From DATLTV01 sp035533375 (GTDB lineage Bacteria > Patescibacteriota > Minisyncoccia > UBA6257 > 2-01-FULL-56-20), in NCBI GenBank assembly GCA_035533375.1, contig DATLTV010000069.1:1-21073 (forward strand): 21,073 nt of DNA, in the 5' to 3' direction. Position 1 is the stretch's first letter, and each line of letters begins with the position of its first letter. Shown here one piece after another: positions 1-6,615 of the stretch. Both the position numbers and the translations under genes were made by a program. The notes under the pieces are model-generated. The model did not search any database. It was not told the origin of the DNA and worked only from the letters and a program-made list of their open reading frames with translations.

Positions 1-71
1 CATACAGACTCACAATCCCGCAAGTCCATTTATTATAGACGCGAATATCGATTTGTGCAATTATAAACTCA

Positions 72-524
72 ATGGCCGCAGCAAAACCAAAATTTATTCT
101 TTTAAAAAATTGTCTTGCGGTCGCGCGCGGAAGCGCGGGCTCGAACGCGTTCCGCAAACTCTATTACAAGATCGGCGGCCGGGAAATCGACGTCTTGCGC
201 GACGGCGACCTCTCCTGCGCCGTGTTTGTAAGTTTTATTTTAAAAATCTTTTCGCTGATCCCCGAGATCCACACGACGGTCAAGGCGACGGAAGCGGACC
301 TCGGACGCGCCGGCTGGCGGGAGATAAAACAACCGCGGCCCGGGGCGATCGTTTTCTATGGCCCTAAAACATTCAAAAGCGGCGAAACGCACAGGCATAT
401 CGGCATCTATCTCGGGTCCGGTAGGGCGATAAGCAACAGCAGCAAAAACCGTTCGCCTAAAATACATAAATGGAACTACCGCCCGGTCGAGAAAATACTG
501 TTCCATAAGCGATTATATGCGTAA
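72..524 (+). CDS. NlpC/P60-like (CHAP-like) cysteine peptidase domain protein
   Basis: This 150-residue protein looks like a minimal papain-fold peptidase or amidase acting on peptidoglycan stem peptides. What is visible: Cys49 in DLSCAVFVSFIL, at the place of the NlpC/P60 nucleophile at the start of a helix; a beta strand GAIVFYG (91-97), like the family's GDLVFF; and His109 in HRHIGIYLGSGRAI, like the HVGIYLG strand that supplies the catalytic His. Asn122 just after could be the third polar residue. I see no signal peptide or anchor, so its location is unclear. ATG 72 is used; there is no Shine-Dalgarno. Its last 8 bases overlap the start of murD, so the two are probably translationally coupled, which fits a shared cell-wall role. 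Family assignment is from motifs only; an inactive or differently acting member is possible. Confidence 0.72.
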   Translation: MAAAKPKFILLKNCLAVARGSAGSNAFRKLYYKIGGREIDVLRDGDLSCAVFVSFILKIFSLIPEIHTTVKATEADLGRAGWREIKQPRPGAIVFYGPKTFKSGETHRHIGIYLGSGRAISNSSKNRSPKIHKWNYRPVEKILFHKRLYA

Positions 525-1917
525 AAAATCTTACGAGCTTACGAGCCAACGAGCTTACGAGCCGGAGAAAATCACCGTTTTAGGCTTCGATCGGGAAGGA
601 AAATCGACCTTCGCCTATTTGAAACGTTCGCCGGAATTCAAAAACGCCGAATTCTGGATTGTTGATAAAAAATCAACAATAAAAATACCGCGCGGCGCGC
701 ATGCATCGCTCGGAAAAAATTATTTAAGAAATCTTTCTTCATTCGATCTTGTCTTCCGGACGCCGGGCGTGCCGTGGATGAAGCCGGAACTCGTGAAAGC
801 CCGCCGCGCAGGGGTGAAATTCTCGAGCGCGACGAAGCTTTTTTTCAAAGAAGCGGCGCGGCGCGGCGTCCGGATCGTGGGCGTCACGGGCACGAAGGGG
901 AAGGGCACGACAACGACGCTCCTCTATAAAATGCTCCGCGGCGCGGGGAAGAAGGCGTTCCTCGCCGGGAACATCGGCATTCCGATGCTCGAATTGCTCC
1001 CGAAAATCAAAAAAAATGGACTCGTGATCCTCGAGCTTTCGAGCTTCCAACTCCAGGATCTCGAAACATCGCCGCATACCGCCGTCGTCCTCGATATTTT
1101 CCCCGATCATCAGGATGCGCACTTGAATTTGCGCGAATATTACGAGGCGAAAACGAATATCGCACGCCACCAAAAGCGCGGCGATTGCATATTCTTTTTC
1201 GCGAACCATCCCCTCTCCCGCTGGGTGGCGCAAAAGAGCAGGGGTAAAAAAATCCCTGTCGGCGAAAAAAGCTTCGGATTATTCGGTCCGGGCGACCTCA
1301 AAATGCCAGGGCTACATAACTTCAAAAACGCAGTCATGGCCGCAAGCGTCGCCGGGCATCTCGGTGTCCCGAAGAAAACAGTCATTCGCATCGCAAAAAA
1401 ATTCCCCGGAAACGAACACCGTCTGGAGTTCATCCGGAAAATCCGCGTGCATCCGCGCCAAAGGAAAAAATATCCGCGTGCATCCGCTTCTATAGACTTC
1501 TGGAACGATTCCGCCTCGACGAACCCGCACACGACCGCGGCCGCCATCGCCGCGTTTCCGAACGATAAAAAAATACTGATCGCCGGAGGGCAGGACAAGG
1601 GCCTCGATTACGCGCCGCTCGCGCGGGCGCTCGAGGCGGCAAGGGGAAAAGTGCCGCTGGTTGTGCTTTATGGGGAAAACGCTAAGAAAATTGCCCGAAC
1701 AATCCGCAGAAGTAAGAATAAAGGAGTTAGAATTAAGGTGGTGAAAAATCTCCGGCGCGCTATTGCGGCCGCCTATACGTTCGCCAAAAAAACCTTACAT
1801 CTTAATTCTAAAAGCTTAATTCTTTTCTCCCCCGGCGCCGCGAGTTTCGACCAGTTCAAGAATTACGCCGATCGGGGCGAGCGATTCAAAAAAATTGTCC
1901 GCACCTTGACCGACTAA
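517..1917 (+). CDS. murD: UDP-N-acetylmuramoylalanine--D-glutamate ligase
   Basis: MurD adds D-glutamate to UDP-MurNAc-L-Ala in the cytoplasm, using ATP. The 466 residues show an N-terminal Rossmann-like UDP-binding domain (about 18-110), the ATP loop GTKGKGTTTT (125-134; most relatives have Ser or Thr where Gly130 stands), ELSSFQLQD (173-181), DIFPDHQDAH (193-202), GNEHRLEF (298-305), ND-S-STNP (330-336) and AGGQDKGLDY (356-365), then the C-terminal domain with SPGAASFDQFKNY (438-450). ATG 517 overlaps the upstream gene by 8 bp. No later in-frame ATG precedes the Rossmann strand ITVLGF, so this start stands although residues 5-15 are encoded by an intergenic-type repeat. A roughly 15-residue insertion (311-325) between the HRLEF motif and the ND-S-STNP motif is encoded by a second repeat family. 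Length is close to the family norm of about 450. Confidence 0.93.
   Translation: MRKKSYELTSQRAYEPEKITVLGFDREGKSTFAYLKRSPEFKNAEFWIVDKKSTIKIPRGAHASLGKNYLRNLSSFDLVFRTPGVPWMKPELVKARRAGVKFSSATKLFFKEAARRGVRIVGVTGTKGKGTTTTLLYKMLRGAGKKAFLAGNIGIPMLELLPKIKKNGLVILELSSFQLQDLETSPHTAVVLDIFPDHQDAHLNLREYYEAKTNIARHQKRGDCIFFFANHPLSRWVAQKSRGKKIPVGEKSFGLFGPGDLKMPGLHNFKNAVMAASVAGHLGVPKKTVIRIAKKFPGNEHRLEFIRKIRVHPRQRKKYPRASASIDFWNDSASTNPHTTAAAIAAFPNDKKILIAGGQDKGLDYAPLARALEAARGKVPLVVLYGENAKKIARTIRRSKNKGVRIKVVKNLRRAIAAAYTFAKKTLHLNSKSLILFSPGAASFDQFKNYADRGERFKKIVRTLTD
530..563. repeat. Family A repeat inside the murD start
   Basis: The segment carries two full GCTTACGAGC words (537-546 and 553-562) plus partial ones. 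On the - strand, 535-563 is identical over 29 nt to 11090-11118 in the gap before pilB. It encodes murD residues 5-15, outside the conserved Rossmann core. Confidence 0.9.
1441..1493. repeat. Family B repeat inside murD
   Basis: The 16-mer ATCCGCGTGCATCCGC occurs twice (1441-1456 and 1472-1487). The second copy runs on into CTTCTAT, matching intergenic copies at 14829-14850 (inverted) and 15320-15341 (direct). It encodes about 15 extra MurD residues rich in Arg and Lys (311-325). Confidence 0.88.
1727..1811. repeat. Inverted repeat pair inside the murD 3' part
   Basis: TTAGAATTAAG at 1727-1737 has its exact reverse complement at 1801-1811, followed by a further CTTAATTCT at about 1815-1823. 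The local sequence is AT-rich compared with the rest of murD. The words lie in C-terminal-domain segments that vary in the family (around residues 404-408 and 428-436). Confidence 0.6.
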
Positions 1918-1962
1918 CCCGCTTTTGTTACCCTTAGGCCAGCTTTCGATTTGCCATATTTC

Positions 1963-1968
1963 GGAGGA
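1963..1968 (+). promoter_or_regulatory. Strong Shine-Dalgarno of the lipoprotein gene
   Basis: GGAGGA lies six to seven bases before ATG 1974. It fixes the start, and it stands out because most genes here show no such site. Confidence 0.85.
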
Positions 1969-1973
1969 GAAAA

Positions 1974-2360
1974 ATGAGGCCGAATGTGCTTCTCGCCGTT
2001 CTCATTGCTTGCTCGATATCTTTCGTGGCAGGATGCGGCAGCAACGCATCGACACGCACGCCTTTATTTGTGAGAACTGCGGATGTTACCGACAGCCGCA
2101 TGATCAGCATAACCACGACCGATGACAAGACTATAGCTTGTGATGCAAAAAACATACAAGTCGCGATCGGCGGCGGCCCTACCACGATCGTTATCGAGAA
2201 GAAGGATTGGTCCGACTCGTTCATCACGTACGCGGACAATATCACCATTTACGTCCGTACAAAAGAACAGCGTGATGCCTGGCAGAAAACGCTTGGAGCA
2301 ATTACGGCGAAATTCTACGCTCCGAGAGACGTTCTTCCCGAAGACGCCAAAACGCCCTAG
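1974..2360 (+). CDS. Small exported lipoprotein of unknown function
   Basis: This 128-residue protein has a type II signal peptide: positively charged start (MRPN), hydrophobic stretch 5-17 and lipobox VAGC with lipidated Cys21. The mature part has no motif I recognise. It is rich in Thr, Asp and beta-type sequence, with a central segment around IQVAIGGGPTTIVIEKKDW and an amphipathic C-terminal helix (about 95-113), which suggests a small surface-anchored domain. It stands alone as a unit: a strong Shine-Dalgarno in front, and an intrinsic terminator 13 bp behind the stop. Its base composition and initiation signal differ from murD and gatC, so it may have been acquired. Function unknown; lipoprotein status is the secure part. 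Confidence 0.8.
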   Translation: MRPNVLLAVLIACSISFVAGCGSNASTRTPLFVRTADVTDSRMISITTTDDKTIACDAKNIQVAIGGGPTTIVIEKKDWSDSFITYADNITIYVRTKEQRDAWQKTLGAITAKFYAPRDVLPEDAKTP

Positions 2361-2373
2361 CATTCCGGAGCTC

Positions 2374-2400
2374 AAGAGAAGCGAAAGCTTCTCTTTTTTA
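2374..2400 (+). terminator. Intrinsic terminator after the lipoprotein gene
   Basis: A perfect 9-bp stem AAGAGAAGC/GCTTCTCTT with a GAAA tetraloop is followed by a T run ending at 2399. The spacing from the stop codon is 13 bp. Confidence 0.9.
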
Positions 2401-2413
2401 TTCCCACCTATCT

Positions 2414-2445
2414 TTACCGGCTAATTCGTACGAATTAGCCGGTAA
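2414..2445. repeat. Perfect 32-bp palindrome
   Basis: The arms 2414-2429 and 2430-2445 are exact reverse complements without a spacer, centred on TTCGTACGAA. No T run follows, and no second copy is seen in the window. It sits between the lipoprotein terminator and gatC. Confidence 0.9.
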
Positions 2446-2490
2446 GCTTCGCTGGTGCGGCATGCTCTTTTATTTTCGGAAAATTCAGGG

Positions 2491-2496
2491 TATTAT
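2491..2496 (+). promoter_or_regulatory. Candidate -10 box of gatC
   Basis: TATTAT ends 8 nt before ATG 2505, so transcription would start at or next to the start codon. No clear -35 box is seen. Confidence 0.4.
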
Positions 2497-2504
2497 CTTG
2501 GAAT

Positions 2505-2798
2505 ATGTCCTCCCCCATCAACAAACAAACCCTTGAGCACTTGGCGAAGCTCGCGCGGATCGAGCTCGATCCGAAGGAAGAAGCGAAACTGCTCAAAGAC
2601 CTCGAGAACATTCTCGGCCACGTGAAGGAACTTGACGAGCTCGACACTTCGCGCGTGGTACCCATGGCGGGAGGAGCGTTCCAAAAAAACGTTTTCCGCG
2701 AGGACGGGGCGCGCGAGAACACGAACCGCGGCGCGGGCGTCGAAGCGTTTCCGGAGAAGAAGGACGGGTATTTAAAAACACCTCCGGTTTTTGAATAA
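2505..2798 (+). CDS. gatC: Asp-tRNA(Asn)/Glu-tRNA(Gln) amidotransferase subunit C
   Basis: GatC is the small stabilising subunit of the GatCAB complex, which turns Glu-tRNA(Gln) and Asp-tRNA(Asn) into the correctly amidated forms. The 97 residues fit the family length and pattern: an N-terminal helical part with LEHLAKLARIEL and a conserved EEAKLLKDLENILGHVKEL helix, then the LDTSRVVPM segment, and a C-terminal tail rich in charged residues ending GYLKTPPVFE, like the family's FLVPRVIE-type end. gatA follows after 95 bp; gatB is not in the window. There is no Shine-Dalgarno; a -10-like TATTAT stands directly upstream. Confidence 0.92.
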   Translation: MSSPINKQTLEHLAKLARIELDPKEEAKLLKDLENILGHVKELDELDTSRVVPMAGGAFQKNVFREDGARENTNRGAGVEAFPEKKDGYLKTPPVFE

Positions 2799-2885
2799 AA
2801 ATAGATAAACGCGGAGAAATAGAGAGAAAAATTATAAACGGTTTATCTTAATTTTATCCATTTTTCTCAATATTTGTCTTTTTAT
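2799..2885. repeat. Family F purine/pyrimidine hairpin element before gatA
   Basis: The gatC-gatA gap starts with a purine-rich half (AGATAAAC, then AGAGAGAAAA) and continues with a pyrimidine-rich half (GTTTATCT, then TCCATTTTTCTC), so it can fold back. The order of words is close to that in the pilT-pilC gap at about 8000-8103. Confidence 0.65.
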
Positions 2886-2893
2886 ATCGTTTT

Positions 2894-4375
2894 ATGATCC
2901 AAAATCTTACCATCAAAAGTTTCCACGATGGGCTTGTCGCGAAAAAATTCTCCGCGCTCGAGGCGGCGCAGGCGCTGTTCGCCTCCATCAAAAAGACGGA
3001 TCCGGAAATTCATGCGTATCTGAGCCTCGATGAAGCGGGCGCGGCGCGGGCCGCGGAAGCCGTCGACCTCGCAATCGCGCGCGGCGACGAGGTGGGCGCG
3101 CTTGCCGGCGTTCCTCTCGCAATCAAGGACAATATTCTGATCAAGGGCCTGCCCGCGACCGCCGCTTCGAAAATACTCGAGCATTACACGGCCGCATACG
3201 ACGCGCACGTGATCGAGAAGCTCAAAGCGGAACAGGCCGTTTTTCTCGGCAAAACGAATCTCGACGAATTCGCCATGGGATCGTCCACCGAAAATTCCGC
3301 TTTCGGCCCGACGAAAAATCCGCATGACACGACGCGCGTCCCGGGCGGCTCTTCGGGCGGTTCCGCGGCCGCGGTCGCGGCTCATGAAGCACTTGCCGCG
3401 CTCGGAACGGATACCGGCGGCTCGATCCGACTGCCGGCAAGCTTTTGCGGCGTTGTGGGGCTCAGCCCCACTTATGGCGCGGTGTCGCGTTCCGGCGCAA
3501 TCGCCATGGCTTCGAGCCTCGACCAGATCGGCCCGCTCGCGAAAACCGTGGAAGACGCCGCGCTGCTTTTCAAAGCGATTGCAGGAGCGGATCCGCTCGA
3601 TGCGACGAGCGTCGTCGCGGATTACGACGGCCTCCTGAAGCCGAAGATCGAGGATGTAAAAAAACTCACCGTCGGCATCCCGAAGGAATATTTTGCGGGA
3701 GAACTTTCACCCGAAGTGCGCGCCGGAATGGACCGGGCCATCGAAAAGATGAAAAAACTCGGCTTGAAATTCAAAGAAATTTCCCTGCCGCACACGAAAT
3801 ACGCGCTCTCGTGCTACTACGTGATCGTGCCCGCCGAGGTGAGCTCGAACCTCGCGCGATTCGACGGGATACGATATGCGCGGATCTCAAATCTCTCCAC
3901 CGAAAGTGGATCCGCCTCGGGCGAAAAATCTCAAATCCTAAATCTTGGGGAAATATATCTAAAACAAAAAGGGGTGGGGTTTGGACCGGAAAGCAAACGA
4001 CGGATCATCTTGGGTACCTTCGTACTCTCCTCGGGCTACTATGACGCTTATTACGAAAAAGCGCAGCGGGTGCGGACACTCGTCACAAATGACTTCGAGA
4101 CGGCATTCAAAGAAGTCGACGTGATCTTCGCGCCCGTCGCTCCCGCACCCGCGTTCAAGCTCGGAGAAAAAACGAATGACCCGCTCGCGATGTACCTCGC
4201 CGACATGTTCACGATCCCGATGAAAATGGCGGGTCTGCCGGCGATCTCGATTCCGGTTGAACAATACGCTTATCCTTCCGCAAAGCTCCCCATCGGCTTC
4301 CAGCTCGTGGGCAAATGGTGGCGGGAAGCGGACATTTTGGGGATCGGGCAGTTATACGAGGAATTGAGTAAATAG
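2894..4375 (+). CDS. gatA: Asp-tRNA(Asn)/Glu-tRNA(Gln) amidotransferase subunit A
   Basis: GatA is the amidase of GatCAB and releases ammonia from glutamine. All parts of the amidase-signature triad are present: Lys78 in GVPLAIKDN, the cis-Ser in PGGSSGGSAA (Ser153 by alignment to known GatA) and the nucleophile Ser177 in GTDTGGSIRLPA. The spacing matches the S. aureus enzyme (79/154/178) shifted by one. The later motifs GFGPESKRRIILGT and SSGYYDAYY are also typical, and 493 residues is normal length. Oddity: residues about 331-352, in a loop that varies among GatA proteins, are encoded by a hairpin repeat also found between pil genes (family D). The start ATG 2894 has no Shine-Dalgarno. No terminator is seen before the next gene. 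Confidence 0.95.
   Translation: MIQNLTIKSFHDGLVAKKFSALEAAQALFASIKKTDPEIHAYLSLDEAGAARAAEAVDLAIARGDEVGALAGVPLAIKDNILIKGLPATAASKILEHYTAAYDAHVIEKLKAEQAVFLGKTNLDEFAMGSSTENSAFGPTKNPHDTTRVPGGSSGGSAAAVAAHEALAALGTDTGGSIRLPASFCGVVGLSPTYGAVSRSGAIAMASSLDQIGPLAKTVEDAALLFKAIAGADPLDATSVVADYDGLLKPKIEDVKKLTVGIPKEYFAGELSPEVRAGMDRAIEKMKKLGLKFKEISLPHTKYALSCYYVIVPAEVSSNLARFDGIRYARISNLSTESGSASGEKSQILNLGEIYLKQKGVGFGPESKRRIILGTFVLSSGYYDAYYEKAQRVRTLVTNDFETAFKEVDVIFAPVAPAPAFKLGEKTNDPLAMYLADMFTIPMKMAGLPAISIPVEQYAYPSAKLPIGFQLVGKWWREADILGIGQLYEELSK
3884..3937. repeat. Family D hairpin element inside gatA, flanked by direct repeats
   Basis: The core 3896-3928 matches the reverse complement of 11529-11563 at 30 of 35 positions. 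Its stem TCCAC/GTGGA replaces TCCGC/GCGGA of the other copy, so both arms changed together. The 10-mer ATCTCAAATC flanks the core on both sides (3884-3893 and 3928-3937). Confidence 0.82.
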
Positions 4376-4438
4376 GTAAGCAGTAAATGGTAAAATCAAG
4401 TATCCCTACAATTTCTTAATTGCCAATTACTAATTGCT

Positions 4439-5056
4439 ATGAGCTCCCTCGCCCAGATCCAAAATCTGATTTCCACCTCCACCCTTCGGTCGGTCGGCGC
4501 GCATTCGCTCTCCGTCTATTCGTCGTATCTTCCCCTCTTAAAAACGATCAGCATTTTCGTTTCGTCATTCTTCGTAATCGCGACCGTATTCTTTATCGCG
4601 AGGACGGGATGGCTCACGGTCCGCCTCGACCGGGTCGAGGATGTGGTCATGAAAAAAAACTTGCCGAAAGAACGCTCGAAAAAGACCTGGCAAAAAGTGC
4701 AGCGACATTTGTTCGCGGGCGACGACGCGAACCTCAAGCTCGCGCTCCTCGAAGCAGACAAGGTGCTCGATGACGCCCTGCGACACGCGGGCATCCGCGG
4801 GAACAATCTCGGCGACCGGCTGAAAGGCCTCGACGAAGCAAAGCTCCCGAACCTCCAGCAGGTCTGGGAAGCGCACAAGCTGCGCAACCGGCTCGTCCAT
4901 GAATCGGACTTCAAGCTAAACCGCGACACCGCCGAACGCGCGCTCGCAATCTACGAAGAGGCGTTCAAAAAACTGGGACTTCTCGATGCCACGGAAGTTG
5001 AAGCGCCGCTGCCGCCGCCACCGAATGAACCGACCGCGGGCGGCGCATCGACATAA
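4439..5056 (+). CDS. Membrane protein with HEPN-like C-terminal domain
   Basis: This 205-residue protein has one clear membrane helix (about 32-54) and a cytoplasmic helical part. Residues 80-180 form several helices ending in LRNRLVHESDFKLN, where Arg149-Asn150 and His154 make the R-N-x3-H pattern of HEPN-fold proteins; the following helix ERALAIYEEAFKKLG also fits that fold. HEPN domains are often RNases or nucleotide-binding partners, but membrane-anchored members of unknown role also exist. The tail is Pro-rich and disordered (189-205). ATG 4439 follows a 63-bp AT-rich gap and has no Shine-Dalgarno. It ends at a two-way terminator. I do not assign an activity; the family may be a conserved CPR protein. 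Confidence 0.75.
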   Translation: MSSLAQIQNLISTSTLRSVGAHSLSVYSSYLPLLKTISIFVSSFFVIATVFFIARTGWLTVRLDRVEDVVMKKNLPKERSKKTWQKVQRHLFAGDDANLKLALLEADKVLDDALRHAGIRGNNLGDRLKGLDEAKLPNLQQVWEAHKLRNRLVHESDFKLNRDTAERALAIYEEAFKKLGLLDATEVEAPLPPPPNEPTAGGAST

Positions 5057-5060
5057 AAAG

Positions 5061-5103
5061 AATAAATAAAACCCGCCTACTTTCGAGGCGGGTTTTATTT
5101 ATT
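5061..5103. terminator. Two-way intrinsic terminator
   Basis: A perfect 18-bp stem (5061-5078 with 5086-5103) has a GC core ACCCGCCT/AGGCGGGT, a 7-nt loop, an A-rich 5' side and a T-rich 3' side. It can stop transcription from both convergent neighbours. It overlaps the stop codon of the - strand gene. Confidence 0.93.
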
Positions 5104-5938
5104 GGACTGAGTTGCCGTTCACGGCGGTGAGTGTTACGCTATTCGATCCGAGATCGTGCGTGCCGGACACCTGCGCGGACTGGCCGATGAGTGGGCTCAA
5201 TGCCGCATCGACGCTCGCGTCTTTCGAATTTTTCACAAGGATTTTTACGCCGTTCGCGTCAATAAGGCTGTATTGCGTTTTGCTTCCGCCAACGGTTCCC
5301 GTAAAGTCGAAGGAAATTTGACTACTGGAAGTGGCGGCGGACGAAACCGCGAAAAACGAGAGTTCCTGGGTAAGCGCGCTGTTCGCGGCGGCGAGCGACG
5401 ATACCTGCGCTTGCAAATCGCTCGTGGATGAACCGGCACTCGCGAGCTCTACCGTAAGATTCGTCGCATTCGCGCTCGCGGCGGCGCTCGCGGCATTCGC
5501 CGCCGTGATCTTCCCCGCGGCGCTTTGCACCTGCATGTAGAAATACACGGCGGCGCCTGCGCAGGCGAGGGCGATAACGCCGAGAATAATGGGGACGACC
5601 GGCAAGCGGAATTTCGACGAATAGCCCGGCGCGCGGTAGGAATTCGCCCCGGCGGGAGCGACGGCGCTTTTTTCTCTCCTCCCTCCCAACGCTCCGATCT
5701 TTGAAGGAGCGGCTTCAAGCTGCGAAGCGGGTATGAGATCGCTCACGGAGATCATCGCGGGCGCTTTCGCCGACGCCGACGCAATGGCGGCCGGTGCCGA
5801 AGGTTCGGCGCTTTTTATCGAATCATCGACGTCCGTTGCGGGCCATCCGGCGCCCACGAGCGCCTTTCTCACCTCTTCCCTCTCCGCCCCGGCACCCACC
5901 TGTGCGTTGTAATAATCGGCGATTTGTTTGTTTACCAT
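5099..5938 (-). CDS. UBA-like, membrane and coiled-coil protein at the end of the pilus cluster
   Basis: The protein has 279 residues from ATG 5938. A longer reading from TTG 5956 would add six residues but would place the start before the -10-like box. Residues 1-40 form a small helical UBA-like unit (YYNAQVGAGA, then VRKALVGAGWPATDVDDSI), a type common at the N-terminus of Patescibacteria membrane proteins. An Ala/Pro-rich linker follows, then one membrane helix (about 112-134), an Ala/Ser-rich coiled coil (about 140-195, SLAAANSALTQEL) and a C-terminal beta-rich domain (about 205-279). It points the same way as the pil genes but has its own promoter-like box and is separated from the pilin gene by a terminator. 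Function unknown; a cell-envelope or pilus-related role is only suggested by position. Confidence 0.75.
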   Translation of the reverse strand: MVNKQIADYYNAQVGAGAEREEVRKALVGAGWPATDVDDSIKSAEPSAPAAIASASAKAPAMISVSDLIPASQLEAAPSKIGALGGRREKSAVAPAGANSYRAPGYSSKFRLPVVPIILGVIALACAGAAVYFYMQVQSAAGKITAANAASAAASANATNLTVELASAGSSTSDLQAQVSSLAAANSALTQELSFFAVSSAATSSSQISFDFTGTVGGSKTQYSLIDANGVKILVKNSKDASVDAALSPLIGQSAQVSGTHDLGSNSVTLTAVNGNSVQ

Positions 5939-5944
5939 GCTTAT

Positions 5945-5950
5945 AGTATA
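5945..5950 (-). promoter_or_regulatory. Candidate -10 box, leaderless start
   Basis: On the - strand TATACT ends 6 nt before ATG 5938. With normal spacing the transcript would begin at the start codon. No good -35 box is visible. Confidence 0.45.
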
Positions 5951-5986
5951 TAACAATTGGCGCGTGCGCGTTATACACAGGCAAAT

Positions 5987-6025
5987 AACAAAAAACGCTC
6001 CGCTGGAAGCGGAGCGTTTTTTGTT
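5987..6025 (-). terminator. Intrinsic terminator after the pilin gene
   Basis: The GC core ACGCTCCGC/GCGGAGCGT has A and T runs on the two sides and a loop of about 3 nt. It lies 16 bp behind the pilin stop and would also work on the other strand. Confidence 0.9.
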
Positions 6026-6040
6026 GCGTTAGAATACGGT

Positions 6041-6514
6041 TTAGAGACTTACGCAATAAGTGCTACCAGTGCACGTAACACCGTTCTGAGGAGTCGCCTG
6101 GCCTACGAGTGCCGGATTACCGGCGTCCTCAAGCGTCGCGGAAAGCGTATAGCTCGTTGCCGCAGCATTCACTGTATAAGTATAGTGCTTGCTTGTCGTC
6201 GGGTCATCCGGAACGTTTGTAGCGTAACCGCCGCCCGTCAATGCCGCCGCCAAACCGCCGCTCACGATGGGCCCGGTGCTGGCCGCAGCGCAACCGGCAA
6301 CCGTCGGGGCCGGATTCGGATACACGCCACAGTGGCTGTAGTACAATTCGATACCAGTCTGAAGTTCGCGCAAGTCGGAAAGTCTCCGCGCGTCGCGGCC
6401 TTTCTGCTGTGTCGGCCCCAAGCCGATGAGCACGACGGACGCCAAAATGGCGATAATCGCGACGACGATGAGAATTTCGATAAGAGTGAAACCTTTTTTA
6501 GTATTTTTGATCAT
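6041..6514 (-). CDS. pilA: Type IV pilin (major pilin candidate)
   Basis: The precursor has 157 residues. ATG 6514 is chosen because it gives a short basic leader MIKNTKKG ending in Gly, directly before FTLIE and the hydrophobic helix FTLIEILIVVAIIAILASVV: the class III signal cut by a prepilin peptidase after Gly8, with Glu5 of the mature protein present. Reading from further upstream would put 59 unrelated residues in front. The globular part starts with GRDARRLSDLRELQTGIELYY, typical of pseudopilin-like major pilins. It has four Cys, among them C-G-V-Y-P (HCGVYPNPAP) and C-T-G-S-T-Y-C near the end, which may form a disulfide loop. It is the only pilin in the cluster, is preceded by its own extended -10 promoter and ends at a strong terminator, which fits high separate expression. 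Confidence 0.9.
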   Translation of the reverse strand: MIKNTKKGFTLIEILIVVAIIAILASVVLIGLGPTQQKGRDARRLSDLRELQTGIELYYSHCGVYPNPAPTVAGCAAASTGPIVSGGLAAALTGGGYATNVPDDPTTSKHYTYTVNAAATSYTLSATLEDAGNPALVGQATPQNGVTCTGSTYCVSL

Positions 6515-6590
6515 AATGTTGTTTTTGTATCGTTTTCTCGACCTTTCCCAATCCGCTTCTAATATTAATGAAGCCGATTGTTTATTAATA

Positions 6591-6599
6591 ATTATACCA
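6591..6599 (-). promoter_or_regulatory. Extended -10 promoter of the pilin gene
   Basis: On the - strand TGG-TATAAT is a perfect extended -10. A start about 7 nt downstream gives a leader of about 70 nt, so the pilin mRNA would be leadered, unlike several neighbours. The -35 region is weak. Confidence 0.65.
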
Positions 6600-6615
6600 T
6601 ATTCGGCATTTCGCA

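Noticed and set aside
1925..2125. Open frame of 66 codons on the + strand at the start of the lipoprotein gene
   Set aside because: It overlaps the lipoprotein in another frame, and the strong Shine-Dalgarno belongs to ATG 1974.
4376..4438. Words TAATTGC and AATTAC before the HEPN-like gene as a further repeat family
   Set aside because: The copies are short, AT-rich and confined to this gap; chance cannot be excluded.
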